Source: Schistosoma haematobium
Lineage: Eukaryota; Platyhelminthes; Trematoda; Strigeidida; Schistosomatidae
Assembly (NCBI RefSeq): GCF_000699445.3
Contig: NC_067196.1
Span: 1,364,001-1,428,000, forward strand
Direction of reading: 5' to 3'
Length of the DNA stretch: 64,000 nucleotides
The translations under genes were made by a program, and so were the position numbers. A model generated the notes under the pieces. It was given only the letters and a program-made list of their open reading frames with translations, searched no databases and was not told the DNA's origin. Positions 21,585 to 31,457 of the stretch are shown piece after piece (position 1 is the stretch's first letter; every line of letters starts with the position of its first letter).

Positions 21585-21835
21585 GTTTTACATTGGTTTT
21601 CAGGAGAACCGGAAATCATCCAAACTTTCACGTGACAACTTATATAGTACAGCTCAATCCTGGTTCCAGGAGAACCAGACACCATTCAGGCTGAAATTTT
21701 ATAACCTGAGCAATACAGCTCAATCCTGCCTCATAGAAGAACCAGATACCGCATGGGCTTTAACGCTACAATCTGAATAGTATAGCTCAACCCTGTAGCG
21801 CTACCACAAAGGTACCAAGCACCCTGATAGACCAT
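21585..21835. repeat. 66-bp minisatellite, about 3.5 units
   Basis: The phrase TACAGCTCAATCCTG recurs at about 21,648, 21,714 and (as TATAGCTCAACCCTG) 21,781, with GGAGAACCAGACACCA-type text between. The period is 66-67 bases. It lies about 60 bases downstream of a B56 exon. Confidence 0.8.
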
Positions 21836-21999
21836 CTACTACTACTATCATAGTTTCTGTGTTTATGAAATGTGAATTAGATTGTTCAATAGTTGCTATG
21901 TGTAGTTGATTGATCATTTTTCAATATTCCTTTAAAACAAAAGCTTTTCTTGTTCATTTGGTTATCAATAATATTATTGGAATCAATGAGAATACTAAT

Positions 22000-22560
22000 G
22001 GAGGCAATCGAATGTACTTAAATATCAATTCACATAATCTCTTGGTAAAATAGAACAACCATACATTGATTACTTTATTTGCGAAATTCCATCATTTATC
22101 TTTCAAATTCTGTATCGGTCAGTCAGTCAGTAACAACATAGAACTTCGTACGTACGTACGTACATCGTTTCGAGTTGACATACCACATTATCACAAAGTT
22201 TCAGTTGTCGATTCAAATCCCATAATGGTGGTAGAGGTAGTAAAATTATAAGTAGTAATCGGAAAAATTATGGTTTGTAGATTTTATTCAAGGGGTATAA
22301 TCCAGTGAAATAAATTTGGAAAGAGGAAAAAAGACGGGACATGAAGAATTCAGACGATTAGAATTCGGGAGAACATAAAGAGTGGATGCACCTGCGCCAT
22401 TGCAAATTCTGTATGATTCTTTTGATTCATTAACTATTTCCATTCCTGTTTTTCTTCAAGTCAACCTTCATAGCCTTTTGCTGCCATGCCTTCCTCCTCT
22501 GATTGATGTTACATACTACTTATATCTGTCGACAGTCATAAGTATCATACAACACATATT
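22000..22560 (+). repeat. Repeat P, copy interrupted by a LINE 3' end
   Basis: GGAGGCAATCGAATGTACTT to CATTTATCTTTCAAATTC, then the insertion, then GATTCTTTTGATTCATTAAC..AAGTCAACCTTCATAGCC and the terminal palindrome-like ACATACTACTTATATCTGTC. It parallels 17,640-17,900. Confidence 0.7.
22116..22402 (-). mobile_element. LINE 3' end insertion with 12-bp target duplication
   Basis: CAAATTCTGTAT occurs at 22,104-22,115 and 22,403-22,414. Between them is a 287-bp LINE 3' end (TGAC-tailed family) on the - strand, ending in GTCAGTCAGTCAG at the left. The uninterrupted relative at 17.75 kb reads CACATTCTGTATGATTT at this place. Confidence 0.88.
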
Positions 22561-23420
22561 CGGTTAACAATTGTTACATTTATATATACAAGTATAAAGT
22601 ATTCGTCAATTTATTAATTCTGAGTTAGATAAGATTGATCATATTTATAACTTATGCCATCAAATCAAGATGTGACATTAGTCTATTATGTTAGTTACTG
22701 TTTATTTGAGCCTTGATTTCAATTAGTATAAATTGTCTAGTTGCTCTCTCACTCAAGTTGTATTCAGTATGTAGGATCCATAGTGATATATCTCAAAGAC
22801 AACCAGAAATAGCACAGATACTTTCATTATTTTATCTTCTTTACAGATTCCGAATTCAAATATTATTGTTTGCTATTCACTTCAGTATTTCATTCTAATG
22901 TATTCACTATTCCTCGTGTTTATTTCATCTGAACATACTAATGTAGTACACTTAATTGGGTCCGTGTGTCTGTATGGTTCATAACTGAATATTATTCTTT
23001 TTAAAACCCTATAATTAGTTACAACGAGTGAGACTATAATTTGTGGACAACCTTTAAGCGACGCTAGACTAACCTTGAGAATGTCCATCTAATGACTAGG
23101 ACCAAATGAGGGTTATAAACCAGTGTGAAGAATTAGGATTATGATTTACAGTTGACGATTAGGGTTAGGAACTACATTTAAGGCTTTCATCACGAACTGA
23201 CATCAGCTACAATGCCATGAATCTGTTTAGTCAAATGGATGAGTGAATTTCGCGCCAATATCTGGGGCCTGTTATCTTACACCTGATTGGTTCGTCCATA
23301 AGTTATAGTCTCGCTGTTTATAATTAACATACGATAATTTAAGAGTGGTAGAACAGATATAACATTGGTTAATCAGTGAAATGATAGCTTATAATAACAG
23401 CATTATAACATATTGTCAGA
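22561..23420. other. No recognisable feature
   Basis: AT-rich intron sequence of B56. Nothing supported. Confidence 0.35.
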
Positions 23421-23424
23421 AGGG

Positions 23425-23630
23425 GTTTGGTGGGTATTATAGTATATTTAGTAGTTGAATTCATGAGTCAATTAAAGCTAAATCACCATGGAAAACCTAA
23501 AAGCACTGGATGGGCGTTTCGTCCTACTATAGACCTCCTCAGCACTACGCGTCCGGACTTATCCGTCTCGCACTGAGCCGGCATCCAACGGTGTTTGTTA
23601 ATGTCTAACATCAACTAATTCACGACATTG
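23425..23630 (-). mobile_element. Hammerhead/tRNA-like element, GAATTCATGAGTC subfamily
   Basis: Left end GGGTATTATAGTATATTTAG then TTGAATTCATGAGTCAATTA. The hammerhead-like motif is at 23,503-23,550 on the - strand with CTGAGGAG, CGAAAC and ATC, but stem I is damaged (GTAGTG). The tRNA-like part is shortened to CTCGCACTGAGCCGGC. Confidence 0.7.
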
Positions 23631-25035
23631 AACGACATATTCATTTATCAATCATAAGCAATATGTATAAACCTGACAAAGTTATCTGTTAGTATATTTG
23701 TTTCCATTACACATCTGAACATTAAGATGATGAGGAAAGAAGTTGTTGTGATGTTCAATTTCCAAATATTAATGAATAATGGATGGAAATCAATATTGAT
23801 TTATAGTGAATATTGATGATCAACTTTCATTATATTACACTTATGAATGTCGAATTGATTTCTTTTTAACTATGTTCTATATTTAATGACAATTACTCAA
23901 TTCATAAATCTTAATTATTGTAATCCGATGCATGATGGATTAATAACTTAAATATACTTTTAATTCTATTATACAAGTTGGATATATTACTCAAGTTAGT
24001 TGATCAGAAAAGCGAAGGATTGAAGTGATCTCATCCACTTAACTAATATTGAAATTGTCAAATATTGAATCAGTACAGGAATAAGATCAAGTCGTAGCAA
24101 GGAGAATAAGATTATGTGACAGAAAATTTAGTGTGGGTTACTTATATCCACATAAGTAGTATATAACAGTGGTTAGGCATAGAATGTATTTCAGGTAAAA
24201 GGTCGATGAGGAAAGAACAGAAACTGAACTGATGAACAATGAAATCTGAGACATAGGATTGATGTTTGCAACAAGAATAGTCAAGTTTGAGATGATGGAT
24301 TGATATTTTACAAATTAACGATTCATTATATGGTTCTCAAATATTAGTGAGATACTCTGTCATTATGTACTGAAATACATTCGTTTGTCCTACTCGTGTT
24401 CATGTTCACCATAAAAAGAAGAACGATCAGTGTCTATAAAGGGAATATTAAAGATCAATTTCTATAACATTTTAGAGTATTTCACAAGAATGTATAAAAC
24501 ACTGTATGCATCTAATCCATTATGATCAATTTAAAGTCATATCATCCAAAGTTCCATCTTGATTGATCAAGATAATCACACAAACCTGAATCAAGTAGTC
24601 TTAACCTTTGAGATTTTGTAATTGTCCGTGTAAAATGATAAAAGTTTGTCACTATGAGAAAAAGCAAAACCGTCTATTTCAATATCATTTTGATCTTAAC
24701 AACTGTATTCAAAATTTCAGTATATTTAATTATTACCGACTAGAAAATTGTAAATGTTGTTCTCCTTCATTTCGTCATCTTTCGAATATTTCTGTTAACT
24801 TGGTACATGTTTACATTAACTTACTGCAGAAGTTCTGATATTGATGATCTACCTCACTGGTGTTTTGATGTTGAATTGAAAATATGTTTTTAAGCATAAA
24901 TCGATTAGTTCTAGTAGGCTTTGACTTCTGTGCCTCCTGTACTTTGAGATCAGGAACAGGGATAGAGTGTCGTATACTAAGCCATGTTCGATTCAGATTA
25001 TTTTGACAGCTTGATTTTTGAAATCCTGGTTAGTT
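23631..25035. other. No recognisable feature
   Basis: AT-rich intron. A motif ATCCACATAAGTAGTATATA near 24,148 resembles the palindromic end of repeat P. Confidence 0.35.
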
Positions 25036-25039
25036 TTTT

Positions 25040-25457
25040 TTGAAAGGAGGTGTTTCGTTTTTGTCCTCTGTGTCGTCAGCTTGATGTTTCGAATACCGTT
25101 GTCAAGACTGTTATCATCATAATGTGCGGTCTGGAAGATACCTACGTCTCCGATGATATTAAATTCACAATGGAAAAAGCGTTGAACAAAAAACTATCAT
25201 TCTTGAATGTATTGAACACCAGAACTGACACAGGAAAGCAGAAGATTCAAATACAGTGGAAGCCAACCTACATATCTAATTCTCAACTACAGTAGGTAAC
25301 AACCCAATAACTCACAAAATCAACTGCGTACAAACTTTTTTCAAGGGGGCTACAACACACTGTAAAACACTTCCAGGATGGAAAAACAAATGACAATATC
25401 TAGCGTATATCTATGCAGCTTCATAAAAAGATTTATCACCTCAACTCTTTACCAGAA
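25040..25457 (+). pseudogene. Penelope-like element RT remnant
   Basis: The frame encodes KFTMEKALNKKLSFLNVL, then TRTDTGKQKIQIQWKPTYI and, after a stop, a CVQTFFKGATTHCKT-like stretch. The order FTME.....LPFLDVL.TR...GKL.T.VYRKPTH is typical of Penelope-like reverse transcriptases. Only the segment around the palm/thumb remains. It is directly followed by a repeat A tail. Confidence 0.6.
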
Positions 25458-25971
25458 ATTTATTTATTTACTTATTTGAACACATAAATATTGGTACAAA
25501 AGGGCAGCGAATATTATGCACCACACAAATCTCAGTTGATTTGTGTGAGGGCTGTGATACTGCCCGGGTACCTAAACCAAAGCAGGTGGTTTACTTAGGA
25601 GGCCAAACCCTGGGCCTCCGACCTAAAGGTCTGATTCACAAGGCAGTGGAGCATCGTAAGGAGATGCAGCCTAATGGTATCCGGTCACCGACGAGTGGTT
25701 CATACGCCGTTTGTTCCCTCAGGATCCTGAAGTCAGCCCATGTGCACCATTGGTTTTGAATCAGGGTGGGCTCACCGTGTCCACCAACCCGGTTAAAGCG
25801 CCAGACATTCGCTTTTGGTCCTCTCAATTTCGTAAACAACACTCCTGGTGTGTGAAGGCATTGAGTAAGGCTTCCCTGGCAGAGGCTATATACGCGTGGC
25901 CATGTGAAAGCATTAGGAGAGGGAGAGTGGGCTCTTCCCACTCTCGATCGTACCAGGGCATTTGAGGGCGA
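25458..25971 (-). repeat. Repeat A (SINE-like), full-length reference copy
   Basis: About 514 bp: tail TTTATTTATTTACTTATTTG at the left, ATAAATATTGGTACAAAAGG, TGTGAGGGCTGTGATACTGC, CCGGTCACCGACGAGTGG, CCAACCCGGTTAAAGCGCC, head GAGAGGGAGAGTGGGC..CGTACCAGGGCATTTGAGG at the right. ORFs on both strands change between copies, so it is non-coding. Confidence 0.88.
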
Positions 25972-26574
25972 AATTGATAGGTTTCTTTTTCTTTATCAAG
26001 ATTTATCAAATTCTGAATATTTTTTCATATATGTGTAACCCAATTAAAATAACGTAGATAGTTAAGTGTACTATCTCGCTAACTAGATGTCATTTCGATT
26101 TGGTTTCTCTTTAAAACATACCGGTTAAAATTACTCTCGATGAAGACTACTATGAGATATTATGTAATATTTATGTGTATATATGTCAAGTTACCCATTG
26201 GTTGTAATTCAATGTATCTGTGTGGAGTGTTTTCATTTTTCCAGTGACTTCTTCTATCCCTAATTCAAAGTACAGTGTTATATTTTGATGTATGTAGTTT
26301 TTTTCCTTTCCATATAATCCTTTCAACTACATCACTATGATAATGAAATGTACTATTAGCCACTGAATAGACATTAGGCGGGGATGGAGGTTAAATAACT
26401 TATACTTTTGAAAAAAGTACTTGTCTTTCTAAAGAATTAATTTATTTCTTTGAAGTGCTAGTGTTATAGAAGAATAATAAAATGTTAAGTCATTTATTTA
26501 GCTTACGACTTTTAACTTCAATTGAAGTCTTTTCATTTGTACAACTGCAAGGATCACTGACTTTTAAATGGATA

Positions 26575-26885
26575 ATAAGACCTGAAGGTCTAATCTGCAA
26601 AGCAGCGAAGCATCGTAAGGAGATGTAGTCCCATGGTAGCCGGTGACCAATAATTGGTTCATACACTATTTGTTCCCTCAGGATCCTGAAGTCAGCCCAT
26701 GTGCACCATTGGTTTTGAATCAGGGTTTTCCAACTTCCCTAGATAGATCCACCAACCTGATTCGAGCACCTGACATTGCCATTTCGTCCTCTGAATTTCG
26801 TAGACAACACTCCTGGTGCGTGAAGGCATTGAGTAAGACTTCCTTGGCAGAGGCCATGTAAGAGCATTTGGAGAGGGAGAGTTAA
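26575..26885 (-). repeat. Repeat A (SINE-like), truncated
   Basis: It starts at GACCTGAAGGTCTAATCTGC (tail third missing) and ends GGAGAGGGAGAGTTAACTC. Shares TTGTTCCCTCAGGATCCTGA with other copies. Confidence 0.8.
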
Positions 26886-26889
26886 CTCA

Positions 26890-27770
26890 TGACCGTACTA
26901 CCAGATATTCTAATTCTGACTGTCGTTATATACTACTCATGTCAATATAAGTATCACACACATACACACCATACTATAACTATCTTTTATCACTATGAAA
27001 AGAAAGTTCACTATTATTTGCAAAAGGAAACAATTGATATTTTGTAAACGTAGTATTTACTGTATGGTTCTTAGATTTTACTAAGATGTTCTGTAGTTTT
27101 GTGCGTTCAAATACGTTCGATCGTCCCCTGCTTGTGTTCTCGTTGATTACACTACTACTTCTGTGTGCATCGCGAAATTAGTCAGTGTAAGACGTTGAGA
27201 TGATGAGTTGGGTTGAGTTTGTTTCATCCTGTCTATTTGACAGTTGTCGACTCAATTTGTTTGCATCGCACTTTCTGAATAAAGTTCGCACTGGATTAAG
27301 CAATCGGCATACATGACAGTAGTTCGATATAGTGAGATGATGTCTGTGAGTGAGACTAAGTAAGGGACTGTGAACGGTCGGTGTTGTGAATTATCTGTAA
27401 AATAGCATTTCTGCATTTTAGTCTCTTCAAAACGTGAAGCTCTGTTTCGCAATAAGTAATCCTTATATAATTCTCAGTTTTCTGTACAAACCTCCACATT
27501 GTTTCCTTTCATAATCATTCTCAGGGGTGATTTATGTCTTGACAATTCCTGCGGGAAGGGTTGGATTGGAAATTATTATGTTTAATGTTTTTTTTTGTTA
27601 GTTGTTGCATTTTTGAGCCTGTAAGTCTAAATTCGTAAAAAGTCCATCATCACCAATCTACCTACTTCTGTGGAGCCATTTGATTCCAATCATTTCTGTT
27701 CAGAAAACTTTTCGTGATTGTCGAACAAAAGTAGCCAGTTAGCTACTATTAATTTTTCCAGATAATCTCA
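26890..27770. other. No gene; one repeat P-type palindrome
   Basis: TATACTACTCATGTCAATAT followed by AAGTATCACAC at 26,930-26,965 resembles repeat P ends, and AAATACGTTCGATCGTCCCC near 27,110 resembles the text near 24,375. Otherwise featureless intron. Confidence 0.4.
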
Positions 27771-27774
27771 ATTA

Positions 27775-27968
27775 ACACCGTTAGTTGCCGGCTCTATGGA
27801 CTAGTGGTAAAGCACTCGCGTGCAAGACTGAAGGTCTTGCGTTTGAAACTCGCGAGGCGGTATCATGGATTTGCACTATTGAGGAGTCCCACAATAGGAC
27901 GAAACGGCCGTCCAGTGCTTCCAGGTTTTCCATGATGACCTAGCTTAAATTGACTCATGAACTCAACC
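27775..27968 (+). mobile_element. Hammerhead/tRNA-like element, + strand
   Basis: Order on the + strand: AACACCGTTAGTTGCCGGCT, tRNA-like box A (TGGACTAGTGGTAAAGCA), box B (GCGTTTGAAACTC), hammerhead at 27,873-27,918, and the terminal AATTGACTCATGAACTCAA. It lies about 290 bases upstream of the B56 exon at 28,256. Confidence 0.8.
27873..27918 (+). ncRNA. Hammerhead ribozyme motif, core mutation
   Basis: Stem II GTCCCACAATAGGAC and GAAAC are perfect and GTC is before CAGTGC, but core C3 is T (TTGAGGAG) and stem I has a mismatch. Probably inactive. Confidence 0.65.
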
Positions 27969-28255
27969 ATTATAATCTCTATTTGTTCAGTAAAGGAAAC
28001 AACTTCAATCAACTCACTAAATTGTAATATGATAATCAATATTTCAATTTAACTACAAACTTCATACGTTGTCGGTACTTCCTAGTCGATGTGTTAGAAC
28101 TGTAGTGAAGATGTTTCAATAATTGCTGATTTAATTCTGTGTATATTCTTCATCAAAAGAGTTTATTCTATTCTTATGTTTCTTTGGTTTATTGTTTCCG
28201 TATATAGATTTCCTCTTTTCCTATTACATGATTGTCTATTTTGTTTCGTTTATAG

Positions 28256-28380
28256 GTTGCAGAACGTGCATTATACTTTTGGAGTAATGATTATATCCTT
28301 CAATTAATGCATGATCATGTTGAAGAAATTCTACCTATAATGTTTCCTGCTTTATATCGTACAAAAGAACATTGGAATAA
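28256..28380 (+). CDS. PPP2R5: PP2A B56 exon ([13 protein letters not shown]...)
   Basis: The exon lies between TATAG and GTAAGTG, after the longest intron seen (6.7 kb). It encodes [18 protein letters not shown], then [20 protein letters not shown], conserved in B56. It ends with two bases of a Lys codon finished by the next exon. It sits between two hammerhead-type repeats of the same subfamily in opposite orientation (27.78-27.97 kb and 28.57-28.89 kb), which could base-pair in the pre-mRNA. Confidence 0.96.
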
Positions 28381-28564
28381 GTAAGTGAATTACTCTATTC
28401 CCATTAGTAATAATTATTCTTATTTAAAGTAGTATTCACTATAAATTTGATATTACTTAAATTACAGTTATAGACCGGAAATTATTGTACAGCTGTGTAC
28501 ATCTACACTTTTTGTTTGTATAATAGCTGGATATTATATATATATAATAATCAGAGAAGGGTTT

Positions 28565-28883
28565 TTGTGGACATTATAGTAGTTTTTATTAATTGAATTC
28601 ATGAGTCAATTAAATCTAGACCAACGTGGAAGAACTGGACAGTCGTTTCATCCTATTACGGGACTCCACAGCAGTGCCCATCCATGATCCCGTCGAGCGA
28701 GATTCGAACCTAGGACTTATCGGTCTCGCGCGTGAGGGCTTAATCATTAGACCACTGAGCCGGCATCCAACGGTGTTTGTTAATGTCTAACTTCAACCAA
28801 CCCATCAATTTACGCCACCGTCCCCTACTAGGGCAAAACGGCTGTCCAGTGCTTCCATGGTGGTCTAGCTCATGAATTCAACT

Positions 28884-28890
<7 letters not shown>
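28565..28890 (-). mobile_element. Hammerhead/tRNA-like element with inverted second arm
   Basis: Left terminal AATTGAATTCATGAGTCAAT, - strand hammerhead-like motif at 28,632-28,678 (core CTGTGGAG, so A6 is lost), tRNA-like segment (GAGATTCGAACCTAGG; GACCACTGAGCCGGC), then on the right a + strand half ribozyme (CTACTAGGGCAAAACGGC) and CTCATGAATTCAAC. It is about 190 bases downstream of the B56 exon. Confidence 0.75.

Positions 28891-28891
<1 letters not shown>

Positions 28892-28944
<53 letters not shown>
28892..28944. repeat. AT dinucleotide repeat
   Basis: About 26 AT units between the hammerhead element and the short ORF segment. Confidence 0.95.
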
Positions 28945-28946
<2 letters not shown>

Positions 28947-29005
28947 TAACCATAGTTACTAGGAAGATTAAAGAAAACAAAGACAGTCCGGATTTTTAGT
29001 CTAAT

Positions 29006-29119
29006 ATGTTTGATCGCCTCGATTCACTTGTGGAAGCTGATTTACAGTCCTTGAGTGTAGCACAGTTAAAATCGTTGTCCTGTCTTATTGATGAAGAAAT
29101 AAAAAGAAATACAGCTTAA
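29006..29119 (+). other. 37-codon ORF in a segment flanked by 16-base direct repeats
   Basis: ATG at 29,006, then FDRLDSLVEADLQSLSVAQ and LKSLSCLIDEEIKRNTA, stop TAA. The composition (regular Leu, acidic/basic alternation) suggests an amphipathic helix. CTTAACCATAGTTACTA precedes the segment (28,945-28,961) and CTTAACCATAGTTTCTA follows it (29,115-29,131), as in a retroposed insert. The segment ends GAAATAAAAAGAAATACAG, A-rich like a tail. No family recognised. It could be a retrocopy of part of a host mRNA or a chance ORF. Confidence 0.35.
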
Positions 29120-29221
29120 CCATAGTTTCTAATCTAATCTTATTATTAGTTACATTTATCAAGCTTTAACAATACAAAGATTATGAGTATTAGATCAATC
29201 AATATACATGCTTATATCTTG

Positions 29222-29745
29222 AGATAAGATGGTAATTACAGGTAGTTTACAGGAAATCTTGGACCTAGGATCTCAATATAGTGCATGCAATGTCGAGTCA
29301 CCGATATATAGACTGGTGGCCATATTGCAACTTGGTCGATAGGATTCGATCTGCACTAAGAAGGACCTGATATACATGACATTGATCATCACCCAGTGAT
29401 CAACCAATTGTAAATACATCTCAGTCCTACCGAAGGTCATTCGTAGCCCAGATAGCTCAGTGGTAACGTTTATGACTGTGAAGCTGGGTAACACGGCATC
29501 GAATCCGTCAGGGAGCATCAGTTCCCTCAACATTACAGGTACATCTTGCTGACGAGTGTCAAGTAGCACGAAACCTATGTACAGGGTTTCCTGTTGACTA
29601 CCGCCAACCACCATCTTATCTCAACATAGTACACGCAATGTGGAGTCACCTAGACTGGTCAATAGGATTCGATCTGTACTAAGATGAACCTGATATACAT
29701 GACATTGTTCATCACCCAGTGATCAATCAATTGTAAATACATGCT
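29222..29745 (+). repeat. 348-bp tandem repeat with tRNA-like and hammerhead-like parts, 1.4 units
   Basis: TCTCAATATAGTGCATGCAA at 29,271 recurs as TCTCAACATAGTACACGCAA at 29,619 (period 348). Both units end ACCCAGTGATCAA.CAATTG. Between them are a tRNA-like stretch (box A TAGCTCAGTGGTAACG, box B GGCATCGAATCC, 29,450-29,512) and a hammerhead-like motif (29,535-29,602). Fragments recur at 8.08-8.15 and 9.33-9.36 kb. Length and layout resemble SMalpha tandem units, but the sequence is another family. Confidence 0.7.
29535..29602 (+). ncRNA. Hammerhead-like motif in tandem repeat
   Basis: Contains ACAGGTACATCTTG, core CTGACGAG, stem II GTGTCAAGTAGCAC, GAAACC, a longer loop and GGGTTTCCTG. Core bases fit, but stem I pairs poorly and the exact cleavage triplet (GTT or TTC) is unclear. 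Confidence 0.5.
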
Positions 29746-29787
29746 ATTGTCATCTACGATATATGTTGTTACTTTTTTTTTCTCCAG

Positions 29788-29889
29788 AACAATTCATGGT
29801 CTTGTATACAATGCTCTTAAATTATTCATGGAAATGAATCAAAAACTTTTTGATAATTGTACACAACGATATAAAGAAGAGAGACAAAA
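29788..29889 (+). CDS. PPP2R5: PP2A B56 exon ([18 protein letters not shown]...)
   Basis: The exon follows TTTTCTCCAG and encodes [34 protein letters not shown], the last well conserved helices of the B56 fold. It ends before GTTAGT in phase 2. A tandem tRNA-like/hammerhead repeat ends about 45 bases upstream. Confidence 0.95.
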
Positions 29890-30980
29890 GTTAGTTATTT
29901 CTTCTTTTTTTATTGTACGATAAATAATAACTAAACATGGTTGACTCAGTCAACAAACTATAAGACTCTGTATCTTGATATCATGAGTCTCTTCAACACT
30001 ATTATACAAAGCTCCATCTGAGATAGTTGGAAAGTACTGTGACTCTAAACAAATAATGATCCACATATAATAACAACGGAACAACTGACGTACAAACGTA
30101 ATTCAGTTATCGACTAGTATAGAATCGGATCGCACTCAAACTTAACGTTTCAAGAGTAAGGAGTGATTTATCGAGTTCCCACTCACTGTAATATCATGGA
30201 ACGACACGAATTTATCCCAAATCACACTATGAATAATTTACATCTAGGTTGTAACTTTAGCGTTTCCTTGTCAGATTCTTATGTGATATCAAAGAGAATA
30301 ATTTTCTTAAATTGTACATGAGCGCGTGTGTTCGAACTGTGTACTATAAGCTGTGTTATATAATTGAAGTATTGAATTATCCACCTAGATTATTTATTAT
30401 CATGATCATTATTATTTTTAATGGTTTTATATCGGAACACACCAACTCAAGGAAAAAAACAGTGATATGATGGTAGAGATCAGTACTAGACACCTGTTTG
30501 TTCAGGAGGCAGTTTTCACGCGCTCGTTTGCCGATAACCAGAATAGTACACAACAAAGTATACTTTGATTATATATAATTGAGATCGTGCATCATAGAGT
30601 AAGAAATTACAGCATTGACGGAATGCCGCCATAAACTGAACGAGAACTTGAGAAAGCCGTAACATACAACAATGGTTTATGCACTAAATGAAAGATTACA
30701 AGTGGAGAAATACAAAGATACAATAACCCGAGTTATTTAGTAGTTAGTTACGATAAAAATATATAATAATTTTAAAGTTACTTTCCCAATGTTCTTCACA
30801 TTATAGGCGAATAATAAAAGACAATACGTTAAATAAACAAGGATCTACACAATCCTAGTCGAAATGGCACTAGAAACCTATGGATATTTAAATCGCTAAC
30901 AGAAATATACAAGATAATAAAGTTACCATTATATTTTCAGTAGTCATGTGTGTTTCATAGTGAATTACTCACTTATCAGC
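29890..30980. other. No recognisable feature
   Basis: Intron between two B56 exons, AT-rich, no supported element. Confidence 0.35.
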
Positions 30981-31058
30981 ACGGGGTTGTGGAGATTATT
31001 ATGTTTTTGATTGAAATCATAGACCGATTGATATTAGACCACCGTTGAAAACCTGGAA

Positions 31059-31107
31059 GCATTGGACGGCCGTTTCGTCCTAGTACGGGACTCCTCATCA
31101 AAACACA
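31059..31107 (-). ncRNA. Hammerhead ribozyme motif (left arm)
   Basis: Stem II GTCCCGTACTAGGAC, GAAAC and GTC before CAATGC are intact; the CTGA side reads TTGATGAGGAG, so spacing and stem I are disturbed. Confidence 0.6.
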
Positions 31108-31156
31108 TCCACGACCTCACCCTGGGTTCGAATCCCGCGAGCGGGCTCGTGGATGT

Positions 31157-31202
31157 GCACTGCTGATGAGTCCCGTACTAGGACGAAACAGCCATCCAGT
31201 GC
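31157..31202 (+). ncRNA. Hammerhead ribozyme, best-preserved copy
   Basis: Stem I GCACTG/CAGTGC perfect, core CTGATGAG, stem II GTCCCGTACTAGGAC perfect, GAAAC, loop AGCC, cleavage triplet ATC (after 31,196). The only weakness is the second pair of the very short stem III (C-A). It should be the first copy to test for self-cleavage. Confidence 0.8.
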
Positions 31203-31457
31203 TTCCAGGTTTTCAATGGTGGTCTAATACCAATTAATTCATGATCTCAATCAATTTACTCACTTATTCAACGTTTGAGCCTGTCTATATGTTGTTTACT
31301 TATTTGCGTCAAATGTTACATGTTTTTTTATTTTACTTTGATTCGAAGCATTATGCTTCTTTCTATGGTTATAAACCTTCTCATAATTTACGCTTTGGAC
31401 ATTGTCCGGTAATGTTGTAATGCTTTAATGTTGTTAAACATTTTGTTTGTATTTCAG

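Larger units (their letters stand above)
30985..31256. mobile_element. Hammerhead fold-back element with ribozymes on both strands
   Basis: Left arm: GGTTGTGGAGATTATTATG, TTGATTGAAATCATAGACCG, - strand hammerhead at 31,059-31,107. Centre: a short tRNA-like box B (GGGTTCGAATCCCGCGAGCG). Right arm: + strand hammerhead at 31,157-31,202, then TTCAATGGTGGTCTAATACC and ATTCATGATCTCAATCA. The arms are reverse complements with few differences. Confidence 0.82.

Noticed and set aside
25636..25941. 101-codon ORF on the - strand, with related ORFs at 43,545-43,766 and 45,354-45,587
   Set aside because: All lie in repeat A copies. Similar peptides reflect DNA identity of the repeats; frames differ or are broken in other copies.
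27790..27865. tRNA-like segments (also 9.87-9.93, 16.54-16.62, 28.68-28.77, 29.45-29.51, 31.12-31.15, 39.05-39.09 kb)
   Set aside because: Box A/B words are present, but no full cloverleaf with a paired acceptor stem. They belong to SMalpha-type repeats, so no tRNA gene is called.
29273..29614. 113-codon ORF on the - strand
   Set aside because: It lies in the tandem hammerhead-like repeat and has no protein motif.
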